Assembly: GCA_021396245.1 (NCBI GenBank)
Contig: WNYE01000046.1
Location: forward strand, 95,608-159,607
Reading direction: 5' to 3'
DNA from: Sporothrix humicola
Taxonomy: Eukaryota > Ascomycota > Sordariomycetes > Ophiostomatales > Ophiostomataceae
DNA: 64,000 nt
The position numbers and the translations under genes are program-made. The notes under the pieces are model-generated. The model saw only the letters and a list, made by a program, of their open reading frames with translations. It did not search any database and was not told where the DNA came from. Of this stretch, positions 50,722-61,816 are shown piece by piece; position 1 is the first letter of the stretch, and every line of letters begins with the position of its first letter.

Positions 50722-52713
50722 ATGGCGACCTCCTCCCTTCCTTTCCTTTACCCGGCGCGGCTGGTCTCCAGACCGCTGCGGGCGCCGGCCGTCCGCCAAT
50801 TCCTCCGCAGCCTACACGCGACGCCGGTCCGAAATGCGAGGTCACCTTCAGACAGAGACGGGCAGTCTTCCAGAGCAGCACCACAATCACGAGCGGTCCG
50901 CCGCGACCCCATCCCCTTTGAACTCCCGCCCGACATTGAGCGTGACCTACTACCCAACTCGGAGCGCGAGCTCAGCGAGCAGGACGACGAGCTCGACTAC
51001 CTGGACCCCAACGGGCATATCCACATTGCCGGCACCGACGGCACGGACAGCACGATCACGCCGCTGGAGCGGCAAGTGTTCCGGCGCATCTTCCGGGACA
51101 TTTCGCACCGGCAGCGGACGGACCAGCTCGAGCAGGAAATGTACGAGTACGAGGGCGGGCAGTTTGACGAGGTGGACCCGGCGGAGATGGAGACGTATGA
51201 CCAGGATGACGACATTCCGATGGAGGGCCTCGAGGGCGTTGAACCCGAAGGCATGGACACCAACCGCCGGGTCAACGAAATCCTGAGCGAAGCCACGGAC
51301 GACCAAGTCGAAGCGCGCGAGTACCAGCGCAACCTGCGGCGGCAGCAGGGCGAGGAGGCGCGGGCGGCGGAAAAGGCGGAGGCAAGGAACGTGAAGCTGG
51401 GCGCCCTGAGCTCCTTGGGCGCCGGGGCAGGCAAAGGCGAGGACGCCGACATTTTGGACGACAAGGATTGGAACACGGTTGAAAAGGTGCGGCGGCACAA
51501 GATCCTGGAAAGGTTTCCGCCGAGTCTGCGGGCGGCGGCCGGCAAGGCGCTGGGCATCAAGGACGGCGAGCCGGAATGGGGCGTTGGCGGCGGACCGGCT
51601 GTTGGCGTGTCCGAACCCCAGACACCCGCGCAGACGCAAGCCCAGACGCCTGACGCCGTTTTGGCCTTGGACCAAAAGACATCAGACCAACCGGCCTCGG
51701 CCGGGCTTGAAGCCGAAGCCAAAGTCGAAGCCGAAATCGAACCCGAAGTCGCACCCGAAGCCAAACCAGAATCTGGCATGGTCGACCCTTATGCCGCCGC
51801 CATCGCCGCCGACCTGAAGGTCAGCGGGCCTGGTGACTCTGACACGCCCGCGCCCAGGTCCCACCAGACAATCGTCGGTCTCTCTGGAAACGAGGTGACG
51901 ACGACCGCTTCTAAATTTAGCAGCCGGAACGTCATGGACGAGGAAGTTCGCCGCGAGCAGAGGGAGCTGGAGTTGGCCATGCTCTCGTGCAAGTCCGACT
52001 TCCAGCTGTGGGAGTTTATGGAGCAAAAGGTCTTTACCATCCCCGCCGAGGTCGGCCTTCTCAGGAGGCCGGGCGGCAGGGGCGCCAAGGGCGTTGACCG
52101 GGTTGGCAACAAAAAGCTGCCCGTGCGGGGTCCCCTGTACCCGGCCCTGCTGCTGCACGGCCAGCGTTTACTCGCTAGCCACTTTGCCGGCGGCACCGTC
52201 TCCCCCCTGACGTTTTCCATCATCCCACGCATCAAGCAGACCGGCCTCGAGGCGTTTGTCCTGGGCGCCAGCACGCCCCTCTTCAACCATTTGATGGGCG
52301 TCCGCTGGCTGCGCCAGGGCGACCCCCTCGCCGTCTTTGGGCTGCTCTCGGAAATGCAGCGCGCCGGCGTCATCTTTGACCAGGGCACGCTCAACATTGT
52401 CAAGAGCATCATGTGGCACCTGCTGCCGCTGATCGACCAGTCGCCCCTCCAGGCCCGGGGCAGGCACGGCCTGGGGGCGCGCTTCCCGCAGTCGACGGTG
52501 CAGCCGTATATGCCTCTGGGCCGGGAACGCCTCAATGAGAATCTTTATTTGGTGTCGGCCCTGCGCATGATGCCGGACCTCGCCCAGGTCGCCTCCAAGC
52601 TCGAGTACTGGCGGACGCTCGTCGAGACGAGCGCCAGGCACGTCGACCGCGTGCAGCGCAACATGCGCCATATAGAGTCCGGCGCGCCACGTGTTCTGCA
52701 CCCGCTGGAGTGA
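50722..52713 (+). CDS. Mitochondrial protein with Mtf2-like C-terminal domain
   Basis: One exon of 663 residues; the ATG at 50722 gives a mitochondrial presequence rich in Arg, Leu and Ala (LYPARLVSRPLRAPAVRQFL). The middle is acidic and low complexity, with KPE/EVA repeats near 325-355. The C-terminal 280 residues resemble the Mtf2-type domain of fungal mitochondrial RNA-maturation and translation factors (MLSCKSDFQLWEFMEQKVF, LYPALLLHGQRLLASHFAGG, SPLTFSIIPRIKQTGLEAFV). It would act in the matrix on mitochondrial transcripts. The domain call is from pattern memory. Confidence 0.7.
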   Translation: MATSSLPFLYPARLVSRPLRAPAVRQFLRSLHATPVRNARSPSDRDGQSSRAAPQSRAVRRDPIPFELPPDIERDLLPNSERELSEQDDELDYLDPNGHIHIAGTDGTDSTITPLERQVFRRIFRDISHRQRTDQLEQEMYEYEGGQFDEVDPAEMETYDQDDDIPMEGLEGVEPEGMDTNRRVNEILSEATDDQVEAREYQRNLRRQQGEEARAAEKAEARNVKLGALSSLGAGAGKGEDADILDDKDWNTVEKVRRHKILERFPPSLRAAAGKALGIKDGEPEWGVGGGPAVGVSEPQTPAQTQAQTPDAVLALDQKTSDQPASAGLEAEAKVEAEIEPEVAPEAKPESGMVDPYAAAIAADLKVSGPGDSDTPAPRSHQTIVGLSGNEVTTTASKFSSRNVMDEEVRREQRELELAMLSCKSDFQLWEFMEQKVFTIPAEVGLLRRPGGRGAKGVDRVGNKKLPVRGPLYPALLLHGQRLLASHFAGGTVSPLTFSIIPRIKQTGLEAFVLGASTPLFNHLMGVRWLRQGDPLAVFGLLSEMQRAGVIFDQGTLNIVKSIMWHLLPLIDQSPLQARGRHGLGARFPQSTVQPYMPLGRERLNENLYLVSALRMMPDLAQVASKLEYWRTLVETSARHVDRVQRNMRHIESGAPRVLHPLE

Positions 52714-52922
52714 TCGGTTGTGTGCTTGTGTGCATGACTAGTGTGGATTTCGTGATGGTGGAAATTGTACTATAGAACATAGAAATGGCGTCTTATTTTT
52801 CTTGGTTCATTTGGATTAGATAGTAAAAACAGCGGGCCGGGCACGGCTCCGACAGCGGACAGCTGTGTGTACATAATTCACTTCACTTTTTTTTTGCAAC
52901 ATGCCTGTTCAGAACCTCGTAA

Positions 52923-53451
52923 ATGTGCAAGATGTTGTCAACAACCCGAATTGTTTGGCACGCCGCCAGGCTTACAACAATTAGGACCATGGCCACGGCC
53001 ACACCAAAAGGGCCATTCCGGCTAGTGACTGTCAACCCACAGCCCGAGAGGGCAAAGAATGTCGCCAGCAAAGTGATTGCACGACTGCAAGACCAATACA
53101 CAATTACTCATGTTGGCAACATCGATGGTACGTTCTTGCTGTATCAACCATCAAATATTCCGAAGTTGACTAACATATCCAGCTGAAGATAAAGTCGCCG
53201 CATCTGTCGCCGAGCTGAAGCCGGATGTTTTGGTAAGTTGATGACCGCTCTGTCTGTCGACTCCCCCTGCTGACAATCAGTTCTGTGCCTCGTCGTGGAC
53301 GACTGAAGAGAGCTCTCGGATCCTGGCCGTTGCCCGTGAATCACGCCCAGGCTTACGAGCCTATGCCGCCCCAAATGGTCTGCACAATGCTGGCGGCCCA
53401 GAAGCGGTGGTCGCCCATCTGGCCGACAAGGTTGGCGCACTTTTGAAATAG
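52923..53451 (+). CDS. Small conserved protein, possibly mitochondrial
   Basis: Three exons: 52923 (or 52989)-53127, 53183-53232 and 53281-53451. From 52923 the protein has 141 residues, from 52989 it has 119. The longer starts add MLSTTRIVWHAARLTTIRTM, which looks like a mitochondrial presequence, so I favour them. The core pattern (VTVNPQPERAKNVASKVIA, HVGNID, LKPDVLFCASSWTTEES, ARESRPGLRAYAAP) resembles an alpha/beta fold with alternating strands and helices. Introns have GTACGT and GTAAGT donors. I do not recognise the family. Confidence 0.6.
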
Positions 53452-53644
53452 CGGCATTGGGCCAATGGCTGAAACGGTGCAAGAGGCGGTAGTTAAAATA
53501 AATTTAGCGGCCGTCCCTGGAACGGCGTTGTCTAGTGATTTGTTGGTAATGTTTGCTCGCCAATATTAGTGCCACGCATGGATTATTCAAAACGACGAAC
53601 GAAGATTGTATCAACTCTATATTATCAAACCGGTCATCTGTAAG

Positions 53645-54857
53645 CTACTCTGTTGCAGCCACCGTCTCAGACCGCAGAGAAATGAGACTCTTCTCCTCAA
53701 TGTACTTAATGTCTGCCTCATCAAACGTCTGCACCACCTCTTGTTTGAGCGACGCCAAAACGTCTGTGGCCGCCGCAAATTCGCCCCGCCAGCAACGCCG
53801 GATCGTCTCGGAAAACAGGACGTGGCCCGTTTTTGGGTTCATCCCGTACGTGTCGTCGTCGCCCTTGGACACGCTTGCTGTTGCTGCCGCTGCCCCCGCG
53901 GCTGACAGGTCTGGAAACTCGCCCTTGGCAAACAATGCCTCTACCTCGTCGTCGTCCACCACGTCGTTGAACGGCCGCACGCCCGTGACGATGTGGTAGA
54001 TGCTCGACCACAGCGCAAACATGTCTGTTGCCTCGCTATACACATCCCACGACTCGCGCGGCATAAAGTACCTGGTGCTCTCGAGACACTGCGGCTCTTG
54101 TCCAACACTGGGAATGCCGCTGCCGGCAAAGTCGAAAATGCGGACGCCCCAGCTCGAGTCGAGGCCCATGTTTTCGGGCTTGAGGTCGCAGTGGATGACG
54201 CCGTGATTGTGGAGAGCAGCCACGCCGTCGTTCGCCTCGAGGCACCAGCGGGCACGCTCACGCAAGGGGATACTGTCGTGCCGCCGGCGCATCTCGACAT
54301 CCTTTTCGGCCGACGTCTGTCCGCGCTTGAGCTTCCTGTCCAACTGCTCACGGACTGTGAAGCCGCGCAAATGCTCGTCGAGCGTGCCGTTGGGCAAATA
54401 ATCGATTGTCAACGACACGCCGAACTCGCCGTCATCCTCCGAGTCGTATACGTTTAGTAGCCGCGGGTGGTCTTGGGGCAAATGCCGATACACGGCAATC
54501 TCGCTTCGAAGGTGCTCCGCCTGACGCTTGAGCCTAGACTCAGCCCCATCGCCGCCGGCCATCCACAGGGTGACGGTCTTTTTCACGCGCTTGCCGCAGG
54601 GCAAAAGGTGGGCCATGCCCGACGTCCCGCACCCAAGCATGGAGTGCTAGCCGGATTGGTTAGATGGGTTAGTATTAAACAGAACGGCGAAGGCGACGAT
54701 CATTCACCGCACTCACACTCACAAATATCTGTGATCGTTCAGAGCTGTATTCGATGCGGTCTTCCTTGACGATGCCTTTAACATCCGGTACTGCATCCTT
54801 GCTCGTGGTTTCTTGGCCGTTCGGCGGTAGTGGTGTAGATGCTTCTTTGGAGTCCAT
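53645..54857 (-). CDS. Kinase-like protein with DFA in place of DFG
   Basis: Two exons, 54857-54723 and 54646-53645, giving 378 residues. The start MDSKEASTPL is followed by the join RSQIF-HSMLGCGTSGMAHLL, which forms a glycine loop (GCGTSG). The catalytic loop is HCDLKPENMG (HCD about 197-199), the metal-binding motif reads DFAGSG (DFA about 217-219), and DVYSEATDMFALWSSIYHIVTG fits the F helix. HxD with Cys for Arg and DFA for DFG occur in divergent fungal kinases, so activity is uncertain. No partner or pathway can be read. Confidence 0.7.
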
Positions 54858-55867
54858 GTTACTGGCTTTGTAGTTAAATAGAGATGTGAGTCTTGTGTGT
54901 TCGGGATTGCGATGTCGTTGGTTCGTTTTGATAAATCGTACCTGAACTTCAACTGAAACAGGCACTGAGGGGCTTCGCCCCCACGTGATGCCTGCAGCCC
55001 CGTATTCCCCATGTTGAGTGCCCGACTTACGGTGATGCGTCCTGTACATACTTTTATGAATGAGGCTGAAAACTAAATGGTCGATTCTCCACACGGCAAC
55101 CGCCTTTTAGTTCCCGTGTTAGCGTAGGCGACACACACAAACGTCCATTTGCACCAAAGTCGTCTTGGCTGTTATCTCCTGCTGAATGAAATGAAGTGAA
55201 GTAAGGCAAATCCAAGGCGTACATCAGGCAGTAAAATTAACAAAATTAAAACCCACGCAAAGTACACAGCAAGATGACTTATAAGATTGACAAACATTTC
55301 TAGCCAAGGTCTATTTGTTCGCATCCTGGACATTTTCTGCACCAAGTACCCTCCAAGTGAGCAACGTAATGTACCCGATTGCAAGAACACCTCTAATTAG
55401 AGGCGGTGCAGTCTTCACGCAATTTTATTCTGCATCCATACGGACAAGTGAGAACATCAATGGATTGTCTTGACCATGAAATGAAAGGCCACCAGATATG
55501 TGAGCCTGAATAGGCAGCATCGAAAGGCCACTGATGCAAAGAAACGTCTTGAGAAGCAGAATAAGATGATATTTTCATTGCATGGGAAGCTCACAAAAAT
55601 CGTAATCTCCTCTTGTATATATAGATTGCCAGGAAGTATCCATTTGTGCAATCACCTTCTATTTCAAACTTTATCTCCACGCATCCTAAACTGCTCACCA
55701 ACGAATATACAATTTTCTGGCAACATTTAATCTCGATCACGGACTGCGCACAATTGTGAGTAGAAGGAAATAGAGAATATACCCGTGTTGTGCCATCGTA
55801 TTTTCTGCAAGGCAAGCTGACGTTGAAGGTGAAGCCAAACTGGTACATTTCAGAGCAAGAAGCTATC
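54858..55867 (+). promoter_or_regulatory. Intergenic region; promoter and leader intron of the small Cys-rich gene
   Basis: No gene to 55600. On plus, TATATATAG lies at about 55616-55624, about 245 nt before the ATG at 55868. A leader intron fits: GTGAGT at 55756, branch CTGAC and CAG ending at 55853 (98 nt), 14 nt before the ATG. Confidence 0.45.
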
Positions 55868-56038
55868 ATGTGCGAACGAACTCACTGTGTCACCCTTTAT
55901 CGCTGCGGACATCGCGTCCAGACCGTCCAGTTTCTGGCGTGTGACGAGGTCGTGGAGTACGCAGTCAACTGCGACACGATCGAGGAGGTGTACCTTGGTT
56001 CGGTGCGAGTGAGAGATCCTTGCACTGCCTGCGCATAG
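55868..56038 (+). CDS. Small Cys-rich protein with CGH motif
   Basis: A 56-residue protein from the ATG at 55868. It has six Cys and a YRCGHR core (MCERTHCVTLYRCGHR), then FLACDE, NC and CTAC near the end. Paired Cys/His suggest zinc binding. The gene at 61601-61816 has the same outline (MCYVHYHFSYHPCGHRE), so these are two members of a small family often seen in sordariomycetes (recall, not checked). Function unknown. Confidence 0.6.
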   Translation: MCERTHCVTLYRCGHRVQTVQFLACDEVVEYAVNCDTIEEVYLGSVRVRDPCTACA

Positions 56039-56127
56039 CCTCTTTGATTACTGTATCACCGGCACACAACTCAAACGGCTTTGCCTTAGGGTTGGCAGCT
56101 TTTCATTTCCAGATAGACAGGACAAAT

Positions 56128-58578
56128 TTACATTATTTGACAGGTCCCCTCTTCCGGATCCGGCATGGTCACGTCTTCCTCTTGCTCCTTTTGTTCCTCT
56201 TCCTCTTGTAATTCTTGTTCTACTCTCGCTGAATTTGGCAGATCCGGAAACACTTTGCCAAAGAAGACGGACGACAACTCTTGGATCGATGCATCGTCCA
56301 TTTGGTACAATTCGTAGCCACTCTGCAGCAGCGTAGCAAAGTCTTGACGGATTTCCGCCCGTGTGGCCATCTCCACCAGTCTCTCCTTGCCGAAAAGACG
56401 GGCCGGGAACCCCCACTGATCCTCGGTCGTTGAATCGGCTTCGGCCATGAGGTGGTCATACACGAGTCGAATGCCGTTTTCGAGAGTCGGAATGCCTGGG
56501 GATACTGTCAGTATGGTTCGAATGGGAAAGGAACAGCAAAGAAACAGCACGCGGCCCAGAAATACGGAGATCTCTTACCACAATCACAAATGGACGCTGT
56601 AAAAGTCACGTTAGTTTTGGTATGGAGTACTTGACGGTTAGAATGGGAATCTATGTAAGGGAAACTTACTGTGAAATGCCGTCTTCATGAGACGTTGCGG
56701 CGCCTCGAAAATGTCGCCAAACAATTTCTCGGTCAGGGTCTCGCCGGGCCACTTGGCCAGGTTGACGTCGGTCTGCATGGCAAAGTACATGAGGCGGTTG
56801 AGCTTGGGCTTGTCAAAGATGCGGTGGTACTTGGCGAGCACGTCCTCGGAGCCGCTGTAGTCCTCGTCGGGGAGGCTTAACGTACTGTACAGGCTTTGGG
56901 CCGACCTCGACGCCGCCGTCGCCTCGCCTCGGCGGTTCATGGCCCGCACGCTCTTGACGTACATCCACATGCGGTGCGGCGTCGACTGCACATACTTGGC
57001 CAGCATGCTGTCCCGGGCGGCCTGGCGCCGGCCCTCGTCCCAGCCCTTGGCGCGCGTGTCCATGTCGAGCTGGATGCGCAGGTGGAGCATTTCGGTGGAC
57101 TTGACAAGGTCTTCGCCGAGAGTGTCCTTTGTGCCGCCCAGCAGTGTGTAGGACTTGAGTATTTGGGGCAGTTCATCGGGCAGCGCCGCTGTCATGTTCT
57201 TGACAAACCGGGAGGCCATATCGGCCATCTGTGCCCACAGTTTGTCGGGATCTGCTTCATTCATGTTAAGTGCCTCCACGACCTCCCAGACGGGAGTGAC
57301 AGTCGAGCCCAGCTGGTCCTTGAGTACATTGGCCAAGGTCTTTAGGAAGGGCAACCGCGTATCGATTTCGTGCGCGTAGACCCGTTTGCCGTCCCAGTCG
57401 GGGCGGGTTATGTATGACTCCAGGGTGCGTTTTAGTGATGCTTTGGACTTGAAGACAATGGTCGAACAGCTGCTGGCGTTGTCGAGCAGGATAGCATGGA
57501 TGCGGTCGACCTGATCGGTTGTGATGGCGTAAAACGGAAAGAAGAAGCGGTTGTCCTTGCGCGGACCAGCTAGTGACTCAATGTCCATCTGGGCCACCTT
57601 AATCGGCAGGTCGTTGAGCAGTGAGTCGGGCAAGTCGCCGACTTTTCCGGCAAGTTCATCCCGCAGCAGATTGATCCGGAAGACGGCCATCAGCCGCGGC
57701 GCAATGGGCGCAAGCTCGTGCAAATTTTGCCACTCCTTTTGGATCACGCCCGTCAGCCGGCTGTACATCAGATTGCTCGGACCCTCGAAGATGTGGTAGC
57801 AGTTATCGGTCAACAGAAAGTCCTCCTCTTCCTTTTTGGGAGTGACAAACGCCATGAACGAGCCCTGGATGTGCATCATGGCCCAGTTGGCATCACCTGG
57901 ATACATTTTCTTGGGCAGCTCGGCCATCCACGCCAGGTCGTCGACAGTGTCCATGTCGAGCTCGATGATTGTCCTAATATTGTGCAGCCAGACGTCGAGG
58001 GGCCTCGTGAAGTGATTCTCCTTCATATATGCGACCATCTTGTCGCGATCATCCGCCGTGTACCCGTCGGCCGTTTCGTGGTTGTACCTCTCGAAGAATA
58101 CTGGCCCTCTGTATTTCATCAAAAATAAAAACTTGCGCACAAGGTTGCGTTCACTTCGTGCCAGGGTAATGCCCTTCTTTCCCTCGTCAAACGCCTTGTT
58201 GATCTTGCGCACGACCACGCTCGTGTCCGATTCGAGCCGACTCAGCATCGTCTCCACCAGTTGTTGCTCTGCAGGCTTCGACTGCGTAGAATCGCGATAC
58301 ATGTCTTGTTGGCCCAGTGTCCGCTTCACCGGTGCTTCGATAATCTCAGCTTGTCGGGCCTGTCCATGCTCGGCCGTGGATGGTGCGATTGGTGGCGGCG
58401 GGTCCAGCTTCAGGCAGTTCACAACAAGTTCGGTTGCGCGGATCTTCTTCTTGTTCGGTTTGTTCTTTTTGTGCCGATACTTGTGAGCAAACGACTTGAG
58501 CAGGAACTGCGGGACATAGTGGTGGTATTGTGAGCTGGGATGTGCTGAGGACGATGCTTTTCTTGTGGATGAATCCAT
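56128..58578 (-). CDS. DUF4238-type protein with an 18-nt microexon
   Basis: Three exons: 58578-56670, a microexon 56596-56579 and 56495-56128, giving 764 residues. The N-terminal QYHHYVPQFLLKSF (about 17-30) is the DUF4238 hallmark, a domain of unknown function shared with bacteria. The microexon supplies residues TSICDCG across the joins; without it the reading frame to GIPTLENGIRLVYDHLMAEA would not hold. Both introns have GTAAG donors. The C-terminal exon is acidic (EQELQEEEEQKEQEEDVTM). Function cannot be inferred. Confidence 0.75.
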
Positions 58579-59211
58579 TCTTGATTAAAGAGGTGTCAAT
58601 GTTCACTCTCGCAAAAATTATGTGCCGCTACTAAGAATTGTGAGAGTTCCATATTCGATTGCAAATATTCGCAAATGTCAACATATATGGCATTCCCTAG
58701 CTGACGTGTCATACAGTGATACGATTTTGGATAATAATAGGATGGAGGGTGGATGAGGGGAAGCCAGCACATCATGTGATGTTGCTGTTGTCTGTTGAAG
58801 GGTAAGGCAACACAAATAAATAAAGGACGGCAAGACAACGCTGGTGTCTGTACAGGTGATTGGTCGCCCCAGAAATGCACGGTAAAACACGCATGATTGA
58901 GGCTCTGCGACCCAGTAATTTTACATGTGCAGTATATTCTGTTTCTGCGGGGGAGTGTTGGCCTCAAAACGTGGCAGATCCACTAGAACCACAAATCAAA
59001 TATTCCAGTAAACAATATTCGCTCAGTCGGGATCTGTTATGTTATCTGCTGTTGAAGAGCTAAATAATATCAAATATTACAGATTGTTACATGGGAACAA
59101 AATGAGATTGGAACTGAATAGAAACACAAAGTACATTGTAACAATCCCGAGATCGCCGATAACTCCAATTAAGATCAAAATACTTGTTGCCAAACAGCAT
59201 CCACAGCCGAC
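58579..59211. other. Gene-free stretch
   Basis: Lies between the 5' end of the DUF4238 gene and the 3' end of the reductase gene. Nothing recognised. Confidence 0.4.
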
Positions 59212-60159
59212 TTAGTCATTCTTCTTCTTCAGGGCCTCGGTAATCGTCGAAAACTTCCACTTGCGCAGCATAAAGAACCGCGCCCAGTTGTTTCCCAAGA
59301 AGCCCAGAATCCACAGCGGCCAGCTCATCGTGCCCAGCATCATCGTCTCGCGCGTTCCGCCAAACCGCCAGGGCCCGACCTCGAGCCAGCCAGGCCCTTT
59401 CAAGCATTCAGAGACAACCTCCTTGGCATACGCTTCCGGGAGCATCCGCTGCCCGCTCCCGGCCGCCTGCCCGAGGCCGCGCATGCTGTCGTACAAGCTG
59501 TCGACAGGCCAGTCGGGCGGTGGGGCCCTTTTCCCCAGCTGGGACTGGATAAAGGCAGTCGTGACGTTGAGCACCCTGACACCAAACGGCGCCACCTCCA
59601 CCGACAGCGTCCGGCTGTACGACGCCAGCGCGGCCTTTGTCATGGCGTAGGCGCCCTTGAAGGGAAAGGCAAGACTCTCTGAAGCCGACGAGATGTTGAC
59701 GACCAGCCCGTTGGCCCGCACCAGCTGCGGCAGCAGCCGGTTCGTCAGGTTCACGACCGACACGAGGTTGGTCTCAAACAGCGCCCTCAGTTTGGGAAGC
59801 TCAATGTCCGCCAAGGGCATCACGTACGTCGTGCCGGCGTTGTTGACCAGAATGTCGAGCCGGCCGCCAGTCAGCCCGGCGACAGCCTCGACCGCCTCCT
59901 GCACGCTGGCGTCGTTGTCAACGTCCAGCAGCACCGTCTCCATGCCCAGCGCCGCCAGGTCCGTCAAGGCTTCGGGCCGGCGCGCGGAGGCAATCACTGT
60001 GCAGCCGCGCGCATGGAACTCGCGCGCCAGAGCGTTGCCAATGCCGCCGGGCGAGCAGCTGGGAGGTGTGTGTTAGTGACCTGTCCTGCAAGGGTGTCTG
60101 CTTAGATAATGAGGCTGGGAATCTCACCCGGTGATAAAGACTCTGGTCGGAGAGGGCAT
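59212..60159 (-). CDS. Short-chain dehydrogenase, Ayr1-like
   Basis: Two exons, 60159-60128 and 60058-59212, giving 292 residues. The intron splits the Gly codon in the NAD(P) loop: FITG-CSPGGIGNALAREF. Other SDR motifs follow: LVNNAG, the catalytic Ser in NISSASES and YAMTK. The TGCSPGGIG start matches the 1-acyl-dihydroxyacetone-phosphate reductase (Ayr1) family, which acts on lipid droplets and ER in phosphatidate and triglyceride synthesis. The C-terminal hydrophobic segment WPLWILGFLG may be a membrane anchor. Confidence 0.8.
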
Positions 60160-61600
60160 TTTGCTGTGGAGTTGTTTCTGGGGGATATGGAATCCTCTAA
60201 CTTGTTTGTCTTTTAATACGCAAATATCTCAATTGATGTCCCAAGATCTGTCCTTCCTGAGATTGTAGATTGTCAACGTGAAGAAATCTTCGGCATGTCA
60301 CTGCTGAGGCAGCTTACGTTGTCGTCAACCTTTGTCACGTGAAAGAGCCCCGCGGTGATAATTGGGAGCTCCCATTGGCCAAAGACCCACTTATCCGCTC
60401 CTAGCTAACAACTTCATCCTGAACAGACTTCATTCAACGTCCATTGTTCATTTACAATTTCCAGCATTCGTCTTTCTATCCTTTTCGTGTCATTTTTTAT
60501 GATGATGCGTTATTTATTTAAAAAAGTATTTGCGGCAAATTTAAAATTATTGTGCTATTAATTTAAAAAAATTCGTCGCGATTATTTCTTCTTTTTATTT
60601 CAAATTTATTCTGACAAAAAAAAAGGCGAGAAATAGTACCAAAAGTTGGCGAGGTAAGAAAGACAAAAGTATTTTGATACGTATCTTTCAGACAGAATTT
60701 GAATATAGTTTGAAGAACATCGTATCCAAATTGAAACACGACCAGTATTAGATAATAACAGGGTATTCTTGTGCTACTTGCGACTTCAATTTGTTCTTTC
60801 AACAGTCACACCATTTCTGAACTACTTACTGTGTTCGACTGTCTCCACTTTTGTGTAAGTCGGCAACTGCCGAGCCCTACGTAGATCATCAACTGTTCAG
60901 CTGTCATCGTCAGCTTGTTAGCCAACCCTCGATGGTTTGCTTTATATTTACAATTATTACGGTTTACATGTCACTTTGCATACTCGGCAAGAGGTTTTTT
61001 TTTTTTTTTTACTTTTTTTTATATTTTTTTGCCTTGCAGAATTTCTACAAGTGCGGTACGACTCCTACTACTACTACTGTCCCCTCAACTCGCAATGGAC
61101 CCAAGGCTGATGGCGGGCGAGCCAGTGAGAAACAAGGAACAGTTCTCGAAAGGCTGCTCAAGCCGAGCTTTCGGCGTCTCTCCCAAAAATGCAATAACAA
61201 TTGGACCCTGTCGCTGGCGGGCGAGCCTGAAAGGCTGCTCAAGCCGAGCTGTCGGTGTCTGAAAAAGAGCAAAACTCGCAACGGATCGTAGTGACTGGCG
61301 GGCGAACTCAATGATTACCCCGAAAAAAAGGTAACCAAAGGTTGCTCAAGCCGAGCCACTGTCCTAATATCAAGACTCCCGCAATAGAAAAAGACAAAAA
61401 AAAAAAAAAAAAGCAAAGGTGGCCACAAGGTCAATCCCGAAACGGGGGACACACCAGGGGGTCAAACAATAGACCGCGGGCAAAAAAAAAATCTACGACA
61501 GCGGCCGGGACTAAACTGCACCAGCTAGGAAAAGCCCTTATTCCGTCGATGGAACAGAGTGTTGACTGTGGCATTCCTAGTCGGTTGACGGTGCAAACGT
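60160..61600. repeat. AT-rich stretch and three-copy degenerate repeat
   Basis: 60400-61080 is AT-rich with T runs (about 60996-61030). Three imperfect units of about 80-105 bp lie at about 61088-61180, 61191-61261 and 61269-61358. Each holds TGGCGGGCGAGCC (or GCGAAC) and AAAGGCTGCTCAAGCCGAGC (third copy AAAGGTTGCTCAAGCCGAGC). A-rich runs follow at about 61397 and 61480. An open frame in the repeat is not convincing. Confidence 0.5.
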
Positions 61601-61816
61601 TTAGTGGTGGTTGCGGCGCTGACGGCGCTCCTCGTTGCGCCGGATGTGGCACGGTTCACAAAGGCTCCCGGACCGCCGGTGGGCGACGGAGATCTCGCAC
61701 CGCTCGCGCGGGCAGAGACGGTTGAAGGGCCACTGATCGTCGCACAAATCACTCTCCATGTACACCTCGCGGTGCCCACAGGGGTGGTAGGAAAAATGAT
61801 AATGCACGTAACACAT
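61601..61816 (-). CDS. Small Cys-rich protein with CGH motif (second copy)
   Basis: A 71-residue frame from the ATG at 61816: MCYVHYHFSYHPCGHRE, then CDDQW, LCPRERC, SLCEPC and a basic end (RRNEERRQRRNHH). Seven Cys and several His suggest metal binding. It is a relative of the 55868 gene. A TATA (AGTATAAGAATATC, minus) lies at about 62027-62014, about 205 nt up; no leader intron was found. The start codon lies inside an 8-bp inverted repeat (61810-61832). Confidence 0.6.
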   Translation of the reverse strand: MCYVHYHFSYHPCGHREVYMESDLCDDQWPFNRLCPRERCEISVAHRRSGSLCEPCHIRRNEERRQRRNHH

